A DNA stretch of 64,000 nucleotides from positions 28,556,487 to 28,620,486 of the forward strand of contig NC_084893.1 in the NCBI RefSeq assembly GCF_958979055.1. Direction: 5' to 3'. Position 1 is the first letter of the stretch; every line of letters begins with the position of its first letter. The translations under genes and the position numbers were made by a program. Positions 1 to 14,034 of this stretch are shown here, piece after piece. This DNA comes from Alnus glutinosa. Its lineage: Eukaryota; Streptophyta; Magnoliopsida; Fagales; Betulaceae. The notes below the pieces were generated by a model that did no database searches, was not told where the DNA came from, and saw nothing but the letters and a program-made list of their open reading frames with translations.

Positions 1-1552
1 TTTTTTTATCCTTCTAAAGTTGACGTGACTTTTAAAATTACCATTGAATTTTAGATTGATCACTATTAAATTTTGATCTAATGATAATTTCAAAATTGGC
101 AGTCCATTTTAGCAGGAATTTTTGAGGGTTGTCTCGTTGTGATGATGTATGTGTCACTTTAAACATCCAACACTCCTTTAATCAGAACTCTCATTTGAGA
201 CTTCCCATCTTCATCTATCGTTCTAAAAGACTGGCATTCAATGACATTAAAGAAAGGATCCTTTAAAAAATTGAGAGGTGAAAAACAAAAGTTCTTTCTC
301 AAGCTGGAGGCCCCAGTCTGGGCCTAAATTTGCTAGTCAGTTTAAGAAGTCCAAAAGGTTAAGGAGCAAATGTTTACATTGTCGTCGAAAAAAATAAAGG
401 TTTAAGAAGCCCAAAGGTAGCTTGTCTTCTAAAACAACCCCCTTACCCGACTTCAATAAAAAGGTTTGCTTTGAGAAGATAAAAATATAATTCCTAACAT
501 TACTCTCCTCTCACAATGCCCGAACATTATTGTTGTACAGAGAGAATGAATAAATAAAAACATATTAGTAGTAATTTTTAATGCCACGTTAGAAAGTTTG
601 CATTTGAGATTATCATAGCATGTAGCATTTCTCAAATGAATGAGAGAGTTCAACAATGCAGGTTTTGTCTAAATCTCAAACATACTACCATATACCATTT
701 TCTAAGCTCAGTCCTCCTATTATTCACTTTGTGGCACATATTACTAAATCACACAGTTTTGAAATTTTGCTGCAATACAAGGCAGAGAGGAATATCATAT
801 TTCTAAGTCTGCCTTCTTTAGGGTGTACAGTTAATGATCTGCAACCAACCCACCGTTTTAATGCATGTTTTCCTTGCAGAAAATGATCGAATAAGGAGAT
901 GCAAAAACGCCAAATTCAATCATTTAAAAAGAATAGCCTGATCATTGAAAATAGACAATAAATCATGCAAAATCAAACCCAGAAAAGTGGTTATGAAAAT
1001 GAAGGTTATGATCCAAAATTAATACCAAATCCCCACCAGATGAATATGATATGAAACCCATATAATTCTTTCTTCTATCTAAAAAGAGAAGTAATATACT
1101 AGGAAAAAGAAAACTAGATAAACTGGTATAAGCTGTTGCTAAACCTTTTGTTGAAGATATTTCATCTATTGTCAGTGTCGTTGAGATTCTAAACTCTTTG
1201 AACACTGCATACATTTTTGGTTCCTTTCTTCCACTAAAGACTATAATTACATCCTCTGCTAAAGATCCAAACCTCTTGCCTTCTTTCTGTGATTAAGATT
1301 AAGAAACTGTAGAACCTTCTTACATGTACTTCTGTGTATCATATTCTTCTTTTTACTTCAACCCAAGTAAGGGGGGAGGAAATTCTTCCATTGTTTCTTT
1401 GTTAGCCAATATGTACTTGCAGGAAACTTTGCTTGGTAAACGAACAATCGATAAAGGAGAAAATGGGGGGAAAAGGGCTGTTATGTATCAAGCAAAAGAT
1501 GTTGCCTTTAAACCAGTACGCTATCTCTATAATCTTCTGTTTGTTGCTGAAC
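1..1552. other. 3' flank of the CCCH gene, no gene seen
   Basis: No coding region is supported here. The part just below 1553 must hold the 3'UTR of the minus-strand CCCH zinc-finger gene, but I could not place a poly(A) site. Open frames here are short, lack recognisable domains and have no splice-compatible neighbours. Confidence 0.5.
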
Positions 1553-4500
1553 CTATATGACAGTAGAAATGCCGCTAGCTATTGCAGACGCAAATGGGCT
1601 CTCAGGGAGATTAAGAGTTTGACTGCTGGACAAAAGAAAACAAAATAAAACCCCCAGTCAGAAAACTATATCCTGTAACATAAGATGTTGCAAACTGTAT
1701 AATATATACCAAGGGATTTTAAAAGTGAATCAGAGCTGAGAGCCAGGAGGTGATGCAGCAGAGATGAATGGTGTTAAGTTTTAAATGCAAAAAGACCAAC
1801 AAAGATTTTGTAGAAATGTGACATCTAAGCACTAAAGATCTGTTTTAAGATAAAAACAACCAAAGCAGTAATCGTCGACAAGGATCAGAGAGAGGAAATA
1901 AAAGTAAAGCTTAACATCTTCTGCGTTATACCTCTCCGGGTCAGTGTGGGAGGTGTCTATGTGCCTGTTATCATCACTAGCGGAGCCACTGTTCAAAACA
2001 TCCAACAGATAATTGAATCGTTCTGCCGATGGGAAATCGAAAGGATCTGCAGGAACTTTGATTTAAGATGAGAACAAGAAACACCGCCATTAGGGACAAA
2101 AATTAGAAAGAAGAAAAAAAAAATAATGAAAATCCAAATACAAGGCAGAGAAGCAAACAAATGGATAAACAACATACCATGAGAAACTTTAAACCCATCT
2201 GAGGAGTAGCCGAAGTAGGGCTGACTGGCTGGATGTTTCCGTGCCAACTGCAGCTCTGCAAGGCGCCTCCTCTCAAGTTCAAGGACTTGTTCTTGGTCTT
2301 CCATAAGCTGCTTCCTCAGCAACCTGGAGGTCTCACATCCTCTTGCCACTTAAAAAGAATCATATGTCAGTCAGCATAAAGGCTCTATAAACAAGATTGA
2401 TTTTTTACACAAAAAAGAGCGATTGAATGAAAAGGCAAGGTCAAATCAGCAAGGAGGCATTGTTGGGGACGCTTTCTGGGGAAGCTTTTTGTTTTTTAGC
2501 AAAAAAAACAAAACATTAACAAACAACTTTAAACACAAAACACCCAAAACTATTTTCACCATTATATCACATCATAACACTTTCAACCAAAAAGCAAAAA
2601 ACACCCTCTAAAAAGTGTTATCAAAGAAACCCAATATACAATAAGCATTAATACAGTAAAAATTCCCATTCATCCTACTCACTTGCATGAAGTTCAGAAT
2701 CCATGTCAGCATAGTGTGAAGAATAGTACATTTGAGGCTCAATTCTGTCTGGGTATTTCCTGCTGGAAAATAAAATTCGCATGAAAGAGAGTCACTGATA
2801 GAGCGGAGTCAAGACATTGAAACTTTAGACGATAAAATCCTTTCTATCAATGAAAAACTAAAATGGAGATAAAAGCACATAGTTTCACCAATACATGATG
2901 TTATGAAAATCAAGAATTTTGAATATACACCCTAAATTAACTCAAATTAGGTATTGAAACGTCGTAAGGAATAAATAGGATAAAAAGAATTGTCTATAAA
3001 AAGCTTTCAGTTGAAGAATCTATGCAACAATTTACAGCTTTGAATATTTTTTTCCCAGAATATGCAAATCTATCAACTTATGATGCTCTATCATCTACAG
3101 ACAGATTTTTGACAGTTAGATAAATAAGTAGACAACAAATTCACCTGTCATTGAGCTTTGATTTCTCCCTGTAAGGTTTGACAAGAACACGAGCCCCGCA
3201 AACAAAATGCGGATTTCCTTTTGCCAAAATCATTTTCACCGTGTCTGCACTAACAAAGGTTACAAACCCAAACATTCGTTTCTGCTGGCAGGGAATCCTC
3301 ACATCTTCAACCGGACCGAAGGTGCTACAAACAAGACAGCACAATAAGAAAACTTTTGACACTACAAAATCATTTACATACAAAGAAGTATGCAACTTTC
3401 TACTAATAAGAGTTTCATGATAGAATTACTTGAAATAGTTGGAGACATCCTCTTCTGTGAAAGTGCTTTCAGCAGGAAATGTTAAATATATCTGTCGTGA
3501 TCCACTGACAATTGGACCAGGGTCGCTTTTCTCATTCCGATTATCCATGTATTTTGAAGCATCTTCAGCCAAAATTACTGCATGCTGACCATGAGGCCTG
3601 TAAATCATAATATGCACCAGTCAGATACTTACGTATCAAAGATTATATATTACTAAATGGGAAACCCCATTGAAGAGGTACAGTTGCATGGCACCTGTCA
3701 ATCAGCCGAATACTATTTTTCAATCGAGCAAGAAGCTTTGTCAAACTATAACCAGCTTTACCATGTCTTTGGCTCTCAGTGAGGTACCCGTCAGCCTGAA
3801 GAACTTTTCCAAAGTTCTCATAATATATCATAGGCAGAGAAGCAATTGAAATAGGATTCCCCCTTCTTGATTTCAAAATCTCAACGATTTCCATCTCTAA
3901 CTTCTCAAGAGACCTGGGTGAGAAAAACTGATCTTCATTAATGCCATCATCTCCATACATCTGAGAGAAGCTCTCAGGCACGACTTGCCCATGGTAGTAC
4001 CTACAGCTACTTCCATGCTTACAAAACCCCTTGTTGAAATAGTGACAAGTCTTCCGCGGCAACTCGGGAAGGATCGGAAACCGTCTACTTGCTCTAGCAC
4101 TGAAGTTGCCTATTGCTGCATCAGGGTAAAAGTACTCATTGGAAAATCCTGAAAGTCCAGAATTTGCAGGCTCTATTGGATCCTCTAGACCCAATAACTG
4201 AGTCTGGTTTTGGAGTTCCGCGATAGAATCCGAGCAACCGGATGGAATGAAATCAGAACTAAGCTTGCTACCTAGCTGAGGATCCCAATAGGGAGATGTA
4301 ACCCCAAAGGCTGTTGGTGATGAAAAAGGCCTAGAAGAAACATGTGAGAAAGGATTGAAAACTGGGCTCATCAGTGGTGAGATAGGAGATGGTGCTGAAT
4401 TAGTAGCTAACTGTTGTAGTTCAGCTTTGGCTTTAAAAATCACTTCATGAATCAAGTGGTCCGGACCCAAAGCCAACCTAACAATTTCTTGATCCCCACG

Positions 4501-4602
4501 GTCTTGTAAAAGAAGATACCCTATAATCTTTGTAGCATTTTCTGGTTCTAAGTTCTTGATTTTGTTGAACACAATTCTTGTATACTCCGAAAAATCCATC
4601 AT
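1553..4602 (-). CDS. CCCH zinc-finger, LOTUS and RRM RNA-binding protein, 562 aa, 7 exons
   Basis: Exons on the minus strand, in coding order: 4602-3695, 3597-3430, 3324-3145, 2759-2683, 2348-2178, 2046-1932, 1622-1553. They sum to 1689 bp, keep frame across every GT-AG junction and end in TAG. The protein has an N-terminal helical region (about 1-65), a low-complexity Ser/Pro linker, one CCCH finger (C186, C194, C200, H204; C-x7-C-x5-C-x3-H), a LOTUS/OST-HTH-like domain (about 229-303), an RRM (about 337-412, RNP1 around KRMFGFVTF) and a charged C-terminal coiled coil (about 452-484). The C-terminus ends GISTVI, as I recall for the plant AtC3H46/53/55-type group. Family knowledge suggests post-transcriptional RNA binding; the target is unknown. 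Two ATGs are adjacent at the start (4602 and 4599). The leader is interrupted by an intron whose acceptor AG is at 4615-4614, 12 bases upstream of the ATG. Introns 3 and 6 end in tandem CAGCAG acceptors. Confidence 0.93.
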
Positions 4603-4612
4603 TTATCTACTC

Positions 4613-5818
4613 ACTGCAAATGAACACAAAAAGAGTTGAATACCGAGTTACCTGCTGCCTATAAAATTTAACTCACTGAAAAAAACAAAAGCATATAACA
4701 AACACCTATTGTGGTTTCTTAAATAATAACCAGAAGCAGAACACCATAAATGACAAATATACTACCAAAAGAACTGTTCATCAGGAGAGAAAAACTCCTA
4801 TATATTTGTATACTACAACATAAAAATAGTCAAGAGAGATAAGATAGGTCAGCAGTACAGAATCTAGGCCTTCCTGTCAAAGAAAAAGTTGCAGATCTGG
4901 TATACCAATGCCTATAAATAGATTCAACAAAAACAGAACATCATATCCTGTCAGAAGCTTCAAGAAGACAGCCCTATTCCAACGAATCTAGAATACACGA
5001 CACACTGACACGCATAGAAAAGAAATCCCAGAAAGGTCTAATGCTTTTCCCGTCATTCTTGTCTACTCCAAACCATATGAGGAAATGGAAATCTATTTAA
5101 AGAAATGAATACTTGAGTATTGCCATAACACCATGAGACCCAGAAATAGAAATTTCTCCCTAATCTGGAAAAGAGAAATTTGAAAGAACATCTCATCGTT
5201 AAAATCATATGTTCAAACAAAGACTTTTTCTTTCCAACCAAATCTATTACAACCCATTAAACGATAAACACAAAGCATCTTTTCCATCTCGAGAAGAGAA
5301 ATCAATACAGATTAAATAAAGGAATATCAATTGAACATATATAGAAAGAACCCTCTATTTTCTTTTTCTTTTCCTCAATAGAAGATACAGAATCAACACA
5401 TCCAACTAGAAACCCTACGCCATACGAACAGAGCCACTCCATAGACTCCTGTGTTACAACTGCTTCCTTAGAAATTAAAATTCCAAGAGTAGGAAGTTTT
5501 TCCAAACTCAAAAACCAGTTTTTTCTCGGTCGAAGCACATCCCAAAAGTAATAATTATCGTGAGAATAAAGTAGGAAAAGAAAATGAAAACAGAAAGAAA
5601 AGCAAATCTTGAGCAACACTCTGCGAGAACATGACTCTCATTCAAGCAAACCCCTGAACAGCAAATGACACTAAACAAAGACTGACTAAGAAATAGGAAC
5701 AAAAAACCACAGATGCAAGGACACCCACCAAAAATCTGTGTAGTCTCATGCAGTGTGAAGAGCAGTCGTAACTCTAAAAGACCAACAGCGAGGAACTTCT
5801 TCAACCACCATGTTTAAA

Positions 5819-5856
<38 letters not shown>

Positions 5857-5860
5857 AACT
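4613..5860 (-). promoter_or_regulatory. 5'UTR intron and leader/promoter of the CCCH gene
   Basis: On the minus strand TTTGCAG precedes the leader segment that contains the start codon, so a 5'UTR intron ends at 4614. The noncoding first exon lies somewhere upstream. A (CT)n tract at 5819-5854 reads (GA)n on the gene's strand, a common feature of plant leaders and core promoters. I could not decide the donor or transcription start from sequence alone. Confidence 0.55.
5819..5854. repeat. (CT)n microsatellite
   Basis: About 18 uninterrupted CT units, reading GA on the strand of the CCCH gene. Probably inside its leader or core promoter. Confidence 0.95.
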
Positions 5861-7415
5861 CTCTCATGCCTTCATTATCCAGAAAAAAATGACATCATGT
5901 TTATCTCCAAACGCAAACTGACAGAAATGATCCATTTAAAGAGCGCAAAGAAATTATATACTAAATAGTCAGATTTCTTTTTTTCTTTTTCTTTTTTTTT
6001 TAAAAAATGAATTTACTTCTTTTAAAAAAAACTTACTAGACACTACCAAGGTCTCTGTAGTTTAAGATTTGAAAAAGATTTTAAATTTTTTAAATTTACA
6101 GATAGATATCATAATCCCAGATAATTAAGGCTATATTTTTTGCTGATTTTTCGAAAGGTGATTACAATTTACAACTGCATGGACTGCGCCAATTACAATC
6201 ATATCCTTTGCTGGAACCACAGCATCCACCATGAAGTTTTAAATTTTAGAAAATTAAAATAATAATAAAAAAAAATTAATAATTCGGAAATTCCAATGTG
6301 CTAAATTTGGAACTTCAACCACATGTCGGCAAAGTGTATCCTCTTGAGTGGCACAAACGTGGATTTTCTTTTGTCTTTCAAGGATTGGTCCCCCTAAGAT
6401 CTGCACCGTTGGATGTTCCTCGAGATTGGCTAAGACTCTTATCTCAAGGCGCTGCATGGGGACCATATCCAGCGTACGTACATCTTAGGAGTATACAAAC
6501 CTTATCTCACTTATATACTTCTACTTATTTTTCGAGAATATGCAAAACTTTATAGCACTCCAACATGCAACTTTCTTTGTATTTATTTCACATTATGTGA
6601 GAGAGAGACACAATTTTGATGATTGAGGTTCACTAAACATCATTACATGACAAGGCCATTTGCATCAAGGGCCCATTTCCTCTTCTCCTTTTTTTATTGC
6701 ATATGGGTCCCTCTCGGACGGTTCTGTTTTGAATTTTCGATGTAGGGTTTAAGATTAATAATTTAATATAGTACAAATTCGATCAATGAACTCACTATGC
6801 ATTAATCTCATAGCATAAGATAGTTTTAACATAAAATATTAGAAAGAGTGAGCAATGGTTATATATTTAGGTAGGTTATAAGTAAAAGAAACCCAAAAGT
6901 ACAATTTGATTGAAATCAAAAGTATTACGTGACTTCTTTGCCCTGTTAAATATAATAATATTAAATTTAATTTTTTATTTTACTTGAAATAGAGAAGATG
7001 GCATTTTTCTTGGTGCTAACAATTCATTTTATTTTATTTTATTTTTCTATTATTTACACAATTGGAAGAAATAATTTAATTTTGGTACTTTCAAAATAGT
7101 TATGAGGGCAGTTTGAGTAACTTGGGTAACAAGAATATGGAGGGTGACCGGTTCAACTGGCCATGGATAGGTTTCACTGGTCAAGGGAAAAAATCTTTGT
7201 GAGAGAGATTGGTGGGTAAAATTAGCTCAGGAATAACACATGGGTAATTAATATTTAGTAAATTTATAGTTTAGATTAAGATGATAAGTGAGAGAGAACC
7301 GGGCATTCTGTTTAGATTACGATGATTTTATGAGTCTTACTGTCAAGGGCTTTTGACTTTACCAGTTCTCACCTTCCCCTTTTTGCTTTCCTTTGTGTTT
7401 CTCTGTTTGTTTTTG

Positions 7416-7418
<3 letters not shown>
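5861..7418. other. Intergenic AT-rich DNA, no gene seen
   Basis: Contains scattered poly(T)/(A) runs. Overlapping open frames on both strands at 6254-6555 show no domain, no matching exon and no conserved-looking residues, so they are not annotated as genes. Confidence 0.5.

Positions 7419-7505
<87 letters not shown>
7419..7505. repeat. (AT)n microsatellite, about 43 units
   Basis: Uninterrupted AT alternation of about 87 bp. Self-complementary and a likely site of length polymorphism. Confidence 0.97.
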
Positions 7506-7509
<4 letters not shown>

Positions 7510-9204
7510 GCAAACCAACGTGGAGTTATTGGTTTATCATTTTCCTTTTAATTGGTTTGTTAATGTGTTTTTTAGGGTTTTTTTTTTTGAAAAAAATATG
7601 TTTTTTTTATATGATATAAAGTTGAAAATTGCCTTTATATTTTAATGAGTGCTTTGTATTTTAGTTTGTTTTTTAATGTTTTCGTTTTGAGAAGATACAA
7701 CAAAAGATAGAAAATATAAATTTTAACAAATCGAGCTTTTTTCTCCGAATTAGGTTGGAGAGTGTATGATTCTCACATATGTAATTTTAATATGATTAAA
7801 AGAAAATGTGATTCTTACATGTATTGTTAAATCATTATTTATTCTAAAAGTTTAAGTTTATAGGAATAGATAAATTTAATCAATACTTTAACATTTCCTC
7901 TCACGTGTGGGCTCAAACTACCATTTAATAGGTGAGACCCAACACGTAGAATATTTTAATTGAAACGAGATGTGAATGATATAGACAAGGTTCGAACTCA
8001 ATACCTCAACTTTTATACTATGTTAAATCGTCATTTATTACAAAAGCTTAAGCTTATAGGAATTGGTGAATTTAATCATTTAGTTTGCATTTGACATTGC
8101 GATTTCGTAGACAAGTGTGATTTTAAACCAATTTGTAGGTATTGTTTGGAATGCATTTTTAAAAAACTTAAATTTGAAAATGTATAAAATATGATTTTCA
8201 AAACGCAGGCAAGTTAATACTTTTTTGAAAACGCACAACTTTAAAAGCTAAACTATAATTTTTTTTAAATGTCAAATTATGGTTTTGCCAAACATTCAAC
8301 TGGGTTTTTAAAAATCATGTTTTCAAATCACACTTTTTGAAATCGCAAATCTAAATAGACTCTTAAACAATACTTTAACATGTATTATTAAAAATGTATG
8401 TGCGAATCATTTGCTCTAAAAATAAGAATTGATTTAATAAATTGGGTATAAAGAATTTTTTCTACACAACTTTAAAAGAAAGCTTTGTCCATCAAATTTC
8501 GTATTGTTTAGGTTAAGTGTAATGCAATAAACTTCTTCTTTCTTTTTCTTTTTTTTTTCCCTCATAATGGTATTGTGGTAGTCTCAACCAATCATTTGAT
8601 CAGTTCTTATTAAAAAGAAAATATCAAAGAGTTGGTCGGAATTGTCACATTATCATTGATATAAAATACAGTTTTATTACGTAACTATCCTACAATTCTG
8701 ACGTGACAGTCTCCTACAATTCTGACGTGACAGTCTAAATCAACCCTTTAATAAATCTTAGTAAAAAAAATTAAAAAATTAATTGAAATTATCACGTCAT
8801 CATTTTAGAATAAAAATATATTTTACAGCATTACTCTTCTCTTAATCAAGTATAGCACCTAATAGCAACCAAAATCAAGGAAAAAAGGGGTTGATTAAGG
8901 CATTATTTTACTTAGAACACACTTTATATACTCACTTAATGCGCATGCATCGGAGAGATCATGATTACCAATCAACTTTACCAACGACTTATCCCAAGTT
9001 TTAATATATACAAAGGTGATTTTACTCTTTTTATCCACAAATAAGAATATGTTTATTTGGCTCTTTTTTAAAAGCTCTCTAAAAAAAATTATTAATAAAA
9101 TGAAAGCTTATCTTTTTCCTAGTTTGAGCACCATAGTAAAGGACACGAATCATTTTGCACACAAGTTGGCCCCTTTTTTTATTTTTATTTTTATAGAAGA
9201 GTAG

Positions 9205-9247
<43 letters not shown>

Positions 9248-10836
9248 TAGATTTTTACAGCCATCCACCCACAAACTTTAGTAGGCCAGGAATCCTTGTT
9301 AATGGAGAAGGAGAATGAAAATACAGCTAACAAAGTCGATTATAGCGGCCCTCATGCAAGTTGACCTAACTTGTCCTTTCTATTGTCTATTATGTTTGAA
9401 AAAAAATATTAATTTAAAAATGTAATAAAGTTAAATATTTGATAAAATTACAATTCAATTAAAACGAATTATCTTATTGCTTGTTGTGCACAAATGTGAA
9501 TATTTTCATGATTTAACCGTCATTTAAAAAAAAAAAAAGAAAAAAAAAAGGCACTCCTAAACAAAACAATTTCTACGATTTTAGTTACATAAAAATCCTC
9601 CTTAAACCTACAAAATTATGGGACTAAAAAGCACTCTTACTTGGAGAATAAACTTCAAAATTGTAAGAGCATATATGATCAAGAAAGCTGATGGGACCTG
9701 CTTTTGTTGTTACTCATCCAATAATGCATATATGATAAAGAATAAAAAACAACCCTTTCATGTTTGTCATGATTCTACAATTAATATTTGTTAATAAATA
9801 AGTCATTTTCATTGCTAAATTAGAATTCTTCTTCTTATCAATTAATAGGAGATCGAAGTAGTTATGCTAATTTAGAAGTTCCTCGTCGTGATCAAATTGA
9901 CAACCACTTGTTTGTTTTAATTTACACAAACACTTGATTACAAGTTACTATTCATGTCATGATGGTGATGGTTGGAAAATGAAAACCCCCCAAACAATTT
10001 TACCTATTTACATGGCTGAATTTTTCCATAGTTTAACACGTTTTATTTAGTTTATTAAATTAAAATCTGTTGTTTGGGCACATCATTTTCACATATATTC
10101 TCTAAAATTAAATGTCAATTTAATAGAATTAAAGTACTTTGAATATTTTTCCAAACCGATTTAAAGGAAAACTTTATTCATTGTTCTCAATTAGAGGAGT
10201 AAGAGCATCTTCAACTTTTTATTTATGTTTTTCTAATTATTATAGAAACGGCAAAACAATTGCTCTATCGTAGAGGTGACAATTTGTATTTATGTATCGA
10301 GAGTATAAGATTATATAGGTCAACCTTTACCTGAACCATTTAATTAAACGGATCAAACTCATCAACCATATCTCATTAATTTTGTGTCGAATTCACGACT
10401 AATGTCGAAAAATGCCAACCTTAAATTTCGCATGACGAGTTTAAATCATGTCAAAAAAATATATATAAAATATAATTAAATCATAATCTAACTCATTTTA
10501 TTAAATATATCAAACTGATCTACCGTAATCCGTTAAAGTTGTCATCAAATCACTTTTTTTCTTGTTTAAGTAGGTAATTGTACTTTATTTTGGCTGTATT
10601 CCCTCTTGAGCTCGGCAATCAAAGGTCCCGTTTGAAAACTACTTCTCATATCCCTCCCTTTAGGGTGTTTTTTTTAATAATTAAAAATAAAATTGATGTG
10701 ATATAAAATTGAAATAATTTATATGGAAAAGTGAAGAAAAAAAAAATTGTATTGTAATGAATTTTTTATTTAAATAATAATTAAAAATTTATTAATATTA
10801 TATAAAAAGTAAAAAAAGTAAAAGAATATTTTGAAG

Positions 10837-10867
<31 letters not shown>

Positions 10868-11061
10868 GAGAATTGAAAGTAAGGAAGGGGAGGAAAAAGT
10901 GGTTTTTAAAGGGGGCGAAAATTGCGATTTTGTCTGCCATTCTTTTCAACCGAAATCAGTCCGTAGCACTTGAGATGTAGCTTGACATGACGTCGATACG
11001 GCCGCATCACCATTGTCAACGGTAATTGTTAGTCAAAAACATGGGATTATTTGGCAGAAAC

Positions 11062-11106
<45 letters not shown>

Positions 11107-12040
11107 ATGATATGTACATAATTTGTGCACAATTTGTGTACAACAATTCGTATGATTGATGGCTAAAAAAAATGTTAAAATATCACTAACCATATGAATT
11201 AAATAGTGTACAAATCTTAAACCTAACACCCCTATATATATATTGTTTTTGTTTGTTAATATGTTTTCAAATGTGTTTTTTTTAAAAAAAAAACATTTTG
11301 ATACGACATAAATATAAAAATCATTTTTGTATTTCACAAATAATTTATGTTTGAATTATTTGTTTATATTTTTATTTTGAGAAGAACTAAAAAACAAAAT
11401 TAAAAGATGATGCCACAAATCGAGCATGACATTATTGTAGATTCAAACACTATATAAAGCGTCAATTATGGTAATTGCTTGATTGATTGATTTGTTTATT
11501 TTTTTAAGAATGTTTGGTTGTATATTTTCATTCCACTCTTGTTTATGTGGATCAATAATATTATTAAAAAAATTAGGATTCCATTACACTCTTTATTTCT
11601 CACATTATTGATCCACGTAGACAATAGTCGGATATGAGTAAGATGAGAGTATACAACAAAGCATTTTTTTTTTTTTTTTTTTTACGAGATAAAATTTTCC
11701 TTTAAATTCTCCCAATTCAATACATTAGATTGATTAAAGGAAGAAGTGGCTGTGCATCAAAGTTACGGATTAACAAAAAGTTTTAACGGAAAATAGAGGC
11801 TATAATTTGGTACAAGTGGATTATTGAAGGTCCATTAGATTTATGGAATACAAATTCACAAAAGGTAATCAATCATTCAATCTTATCCCTTTCTTTAAAT
11901 CATCTTTTTATATATATAGCATCTAGTCATAGATCTTTTATTTTGATGCCAAAATTTCATTAATTGAACAATTTATACTGATGGGATAAAGATTACAACT
12001 CTGTTTGTTAATGTGTTTTGTGAGTGTGATTTTCTTTAAT
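7506..12040. other. Gene-poor repeat-rich intergenic DNA
   Basis: No coding gene is supported. It holds a 24-bp direct duplication around 8688-8735 (unit contains TCTGACGTGACAGTC), a poly(A) run at 9206-9245, a poly(T) run near 10841-10866, and an (AT)n tract at 11064-11103. Two related segments at about 7838-7885 and 8020-8075 share the text AAATCRTYATTTATT and look like pieces of an LTR family that recurs near 28.2 and 35.6 kb. Confidence 0.55.
11064..11103. repeat. (AT)n microsatellite, about 20 units
   Basis: Uninterrupted AT alternation. Confidence 0.95.
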
Positions 12041-12218
12041 GAGAAATGATCCCTACACTCATTTCTCGCAACAGCCCCACAACAAGCTGACATGGCTGGT
12101 AATATTTTATTATTATTTTTTTCTTTTCTTTTCTTTTTTAAAAAAATAATAAAATATTACCAGCCACATCAGCTTGTTGTGGGGCTGTTGTGAGAAATGA
12201 GTGTAGGAATCATTTCTC
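12041..12218. mobile_element. Foldback MITE, about 178 bp
   Basis: Two arms of about 80 bp are near-perfect inverted copies. The left arm begins GAGAAATGATCCCTACACTC and the right arm ends with its complement, GAGTGTAGGAATCATTTCTC. A short T/A-rich loop separates them. Flanks TTTCTTTAAT (12031-12040) and TTATTTTAAT (12219-12228) match at 8 of 10 bases, which would fit a decayed 9-10-bp TSD of Mutator-like type. There is no coding capacity. Confidence 0.85.
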
Positions 12219-14034
12219 TTATTTTAATATATATATATGAATGTGACATAAAAGTGATTTTTTTTTTTAAAGAAACGTTTCATGTTTAGGTTCATTGATT
12301 GTTAATTTTTTTGTTTAGAGAATAGAAAACAAAAGATTTTATAGAATTTTTAAAATCTTAATAATTTTCGTAGATTAAATAATTTTAATTTTGTAACATA
12401 TAGTCTCACCTAATGATAAAATCTAGATAAATGCGAGAAATCACATTTTTATCCCACTACTATCTTACATAGTTGACATGGTAGTGCTAATCAACCATTG
12501 GTTTTATTTTTTATTTTTTTTTAAAAAAAAACTTTACTTATAACCTCTAATCTTTTATCATTTTTGCAATTAAGTACTTAAACTTTAAAAATTGTCATTT
12601 AGGGTATCTATCTTTCATTTTTTTTTAAAAAAATAAAAATAAAAAATCAATAATCTGTTAGAATTTTCCATTAAATCTTACCAAAAATTTTAAAATACCC
12701 CCCATTTTTTTTTTTAAGAAAAAAGAATCACAAAGATTTAGGTGTTAATAAAAATTTAATGGAATTCATAAAAATATGGTGGAATGAAAATGTGGTTTCT
12801 AACATTATTATTCTAAAATTTAAATTAAAAATAATGCTTAAAATTTTAAAAAATATACAATGATATAAAAATATTAAAAAAATCATGCACAGAGAAAATG
12901 GTCAACCTCCAAATTAGGTAGGACTTTTTAGTGTAGAGCTTATATCGACATCAATAAAATAAAAGTCCCTTTTGCTTAGCTGCCTCACATGATTCCTCCC
13001 AATCATTGTAAGCTTTCCAGGCGACATATGGTGCATGTTGCAAACCAAGGCAAAAAGGGGAAGAAAAAGCTTAAGACAGAGGGAAGGAAGGAGAGCCATA
13101 TTTTTCTCCCACCTCAATGTATGCTTATCAGTAGGGCATCCAATGCAAGCCATTCATCTCACAAAGTCGTTCCAATCTTCCTTTTGGACCTCATTAGATG
13201 TTGACCTTCAAGTCTCCTTTATTTTACACCAAAAATTTATTCTGGCCATTTAGTTAACACTCGGGCGGTGATTCGTAGTTGGGTCATGTTGAAATATGTG
13301 AAAAATAATATATATAGTTCAATCATAATTCGCGGGTTGTGACAAAAATGTTAGCCATAAAATGTTGCTTGTCGTGTCGAGGCATGAGTATAAAACTAAC
13401 TATATATAGGTTAACCCTAACACGATCCATTTAATTAAACGAGTCATACCCATCATCTATAATCCGCTAATTTCATGTTGGGTTCATATCGACTTTGCGG
13501 GTCGTGTTAAAAATTGATGGCCCTAATTAATATGTATACTGATATGGCCATTTTTTCTCCAACTTTCAAATTGTATTTCAAAGATGTAAGGTTGTTACAA
13601 TTCTCTTGCAAACTCACGTGGCAACCTGATGGGTACCCGAGGTTGGGTACTGAAGTGAGATAGGATTTGATTGATTATTTCGGGTAGGAGATACCATAAT
13701 TCTTCATTTAGGGTAGAAGAACACCACAATACTCCACTTAGGGTAGGAGAAGACCACAATTTATCTAATTCATTATCTGCCTCATAATTAACAACCAAAT
13801 AATCTTTAAAATATAAATACAAGTCGATAACACGTAAAGTTCGAATATTCAAATTCAAATAAGCTATAATCCTAATATTAAATAATCTAATCCTAATAAG
13901 TTAGAATTCCATTTCAACTCAACTATTAAACCCATCTAACCCTAATCTTATCCTTATCACAACCTACGTGAGTTCCATGTGGCACAACATTGGTAAAAAA
14001 AAAAAGTACCAAAATTTGATAGGAAAATTAATTA
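12219..14034. other. Intergenic DNA, no gene seen
   Basis: AT-rich with poly(T)/(A) runs. A segment at about 13260-13510 has the AAACGRGTCAWAC-type text also present near 10.3-10.5 kb and looks like an old dispersed repeat. The small overlapping frames at 12914-13253 have no recognisable product. Confidence 0.5.

Noticed and set aside
6254-6555. Overlapping frames on both strands
   Set aside because: No domain, no usable splice context, and one is the shadow of the other.
7353-7619. Open frame across the 7.4-kb AT microsatellite
   Set aside because: Codes only alternating Ile-Tyr from the AT repeat; no gene evidence.
7980-8000. GGTTCGAACTC text resembling a tRNA T-arm
   Set aside because: No acceptor stem, anticodon arm or box A could be paired with it; it lies in repeat DNA.
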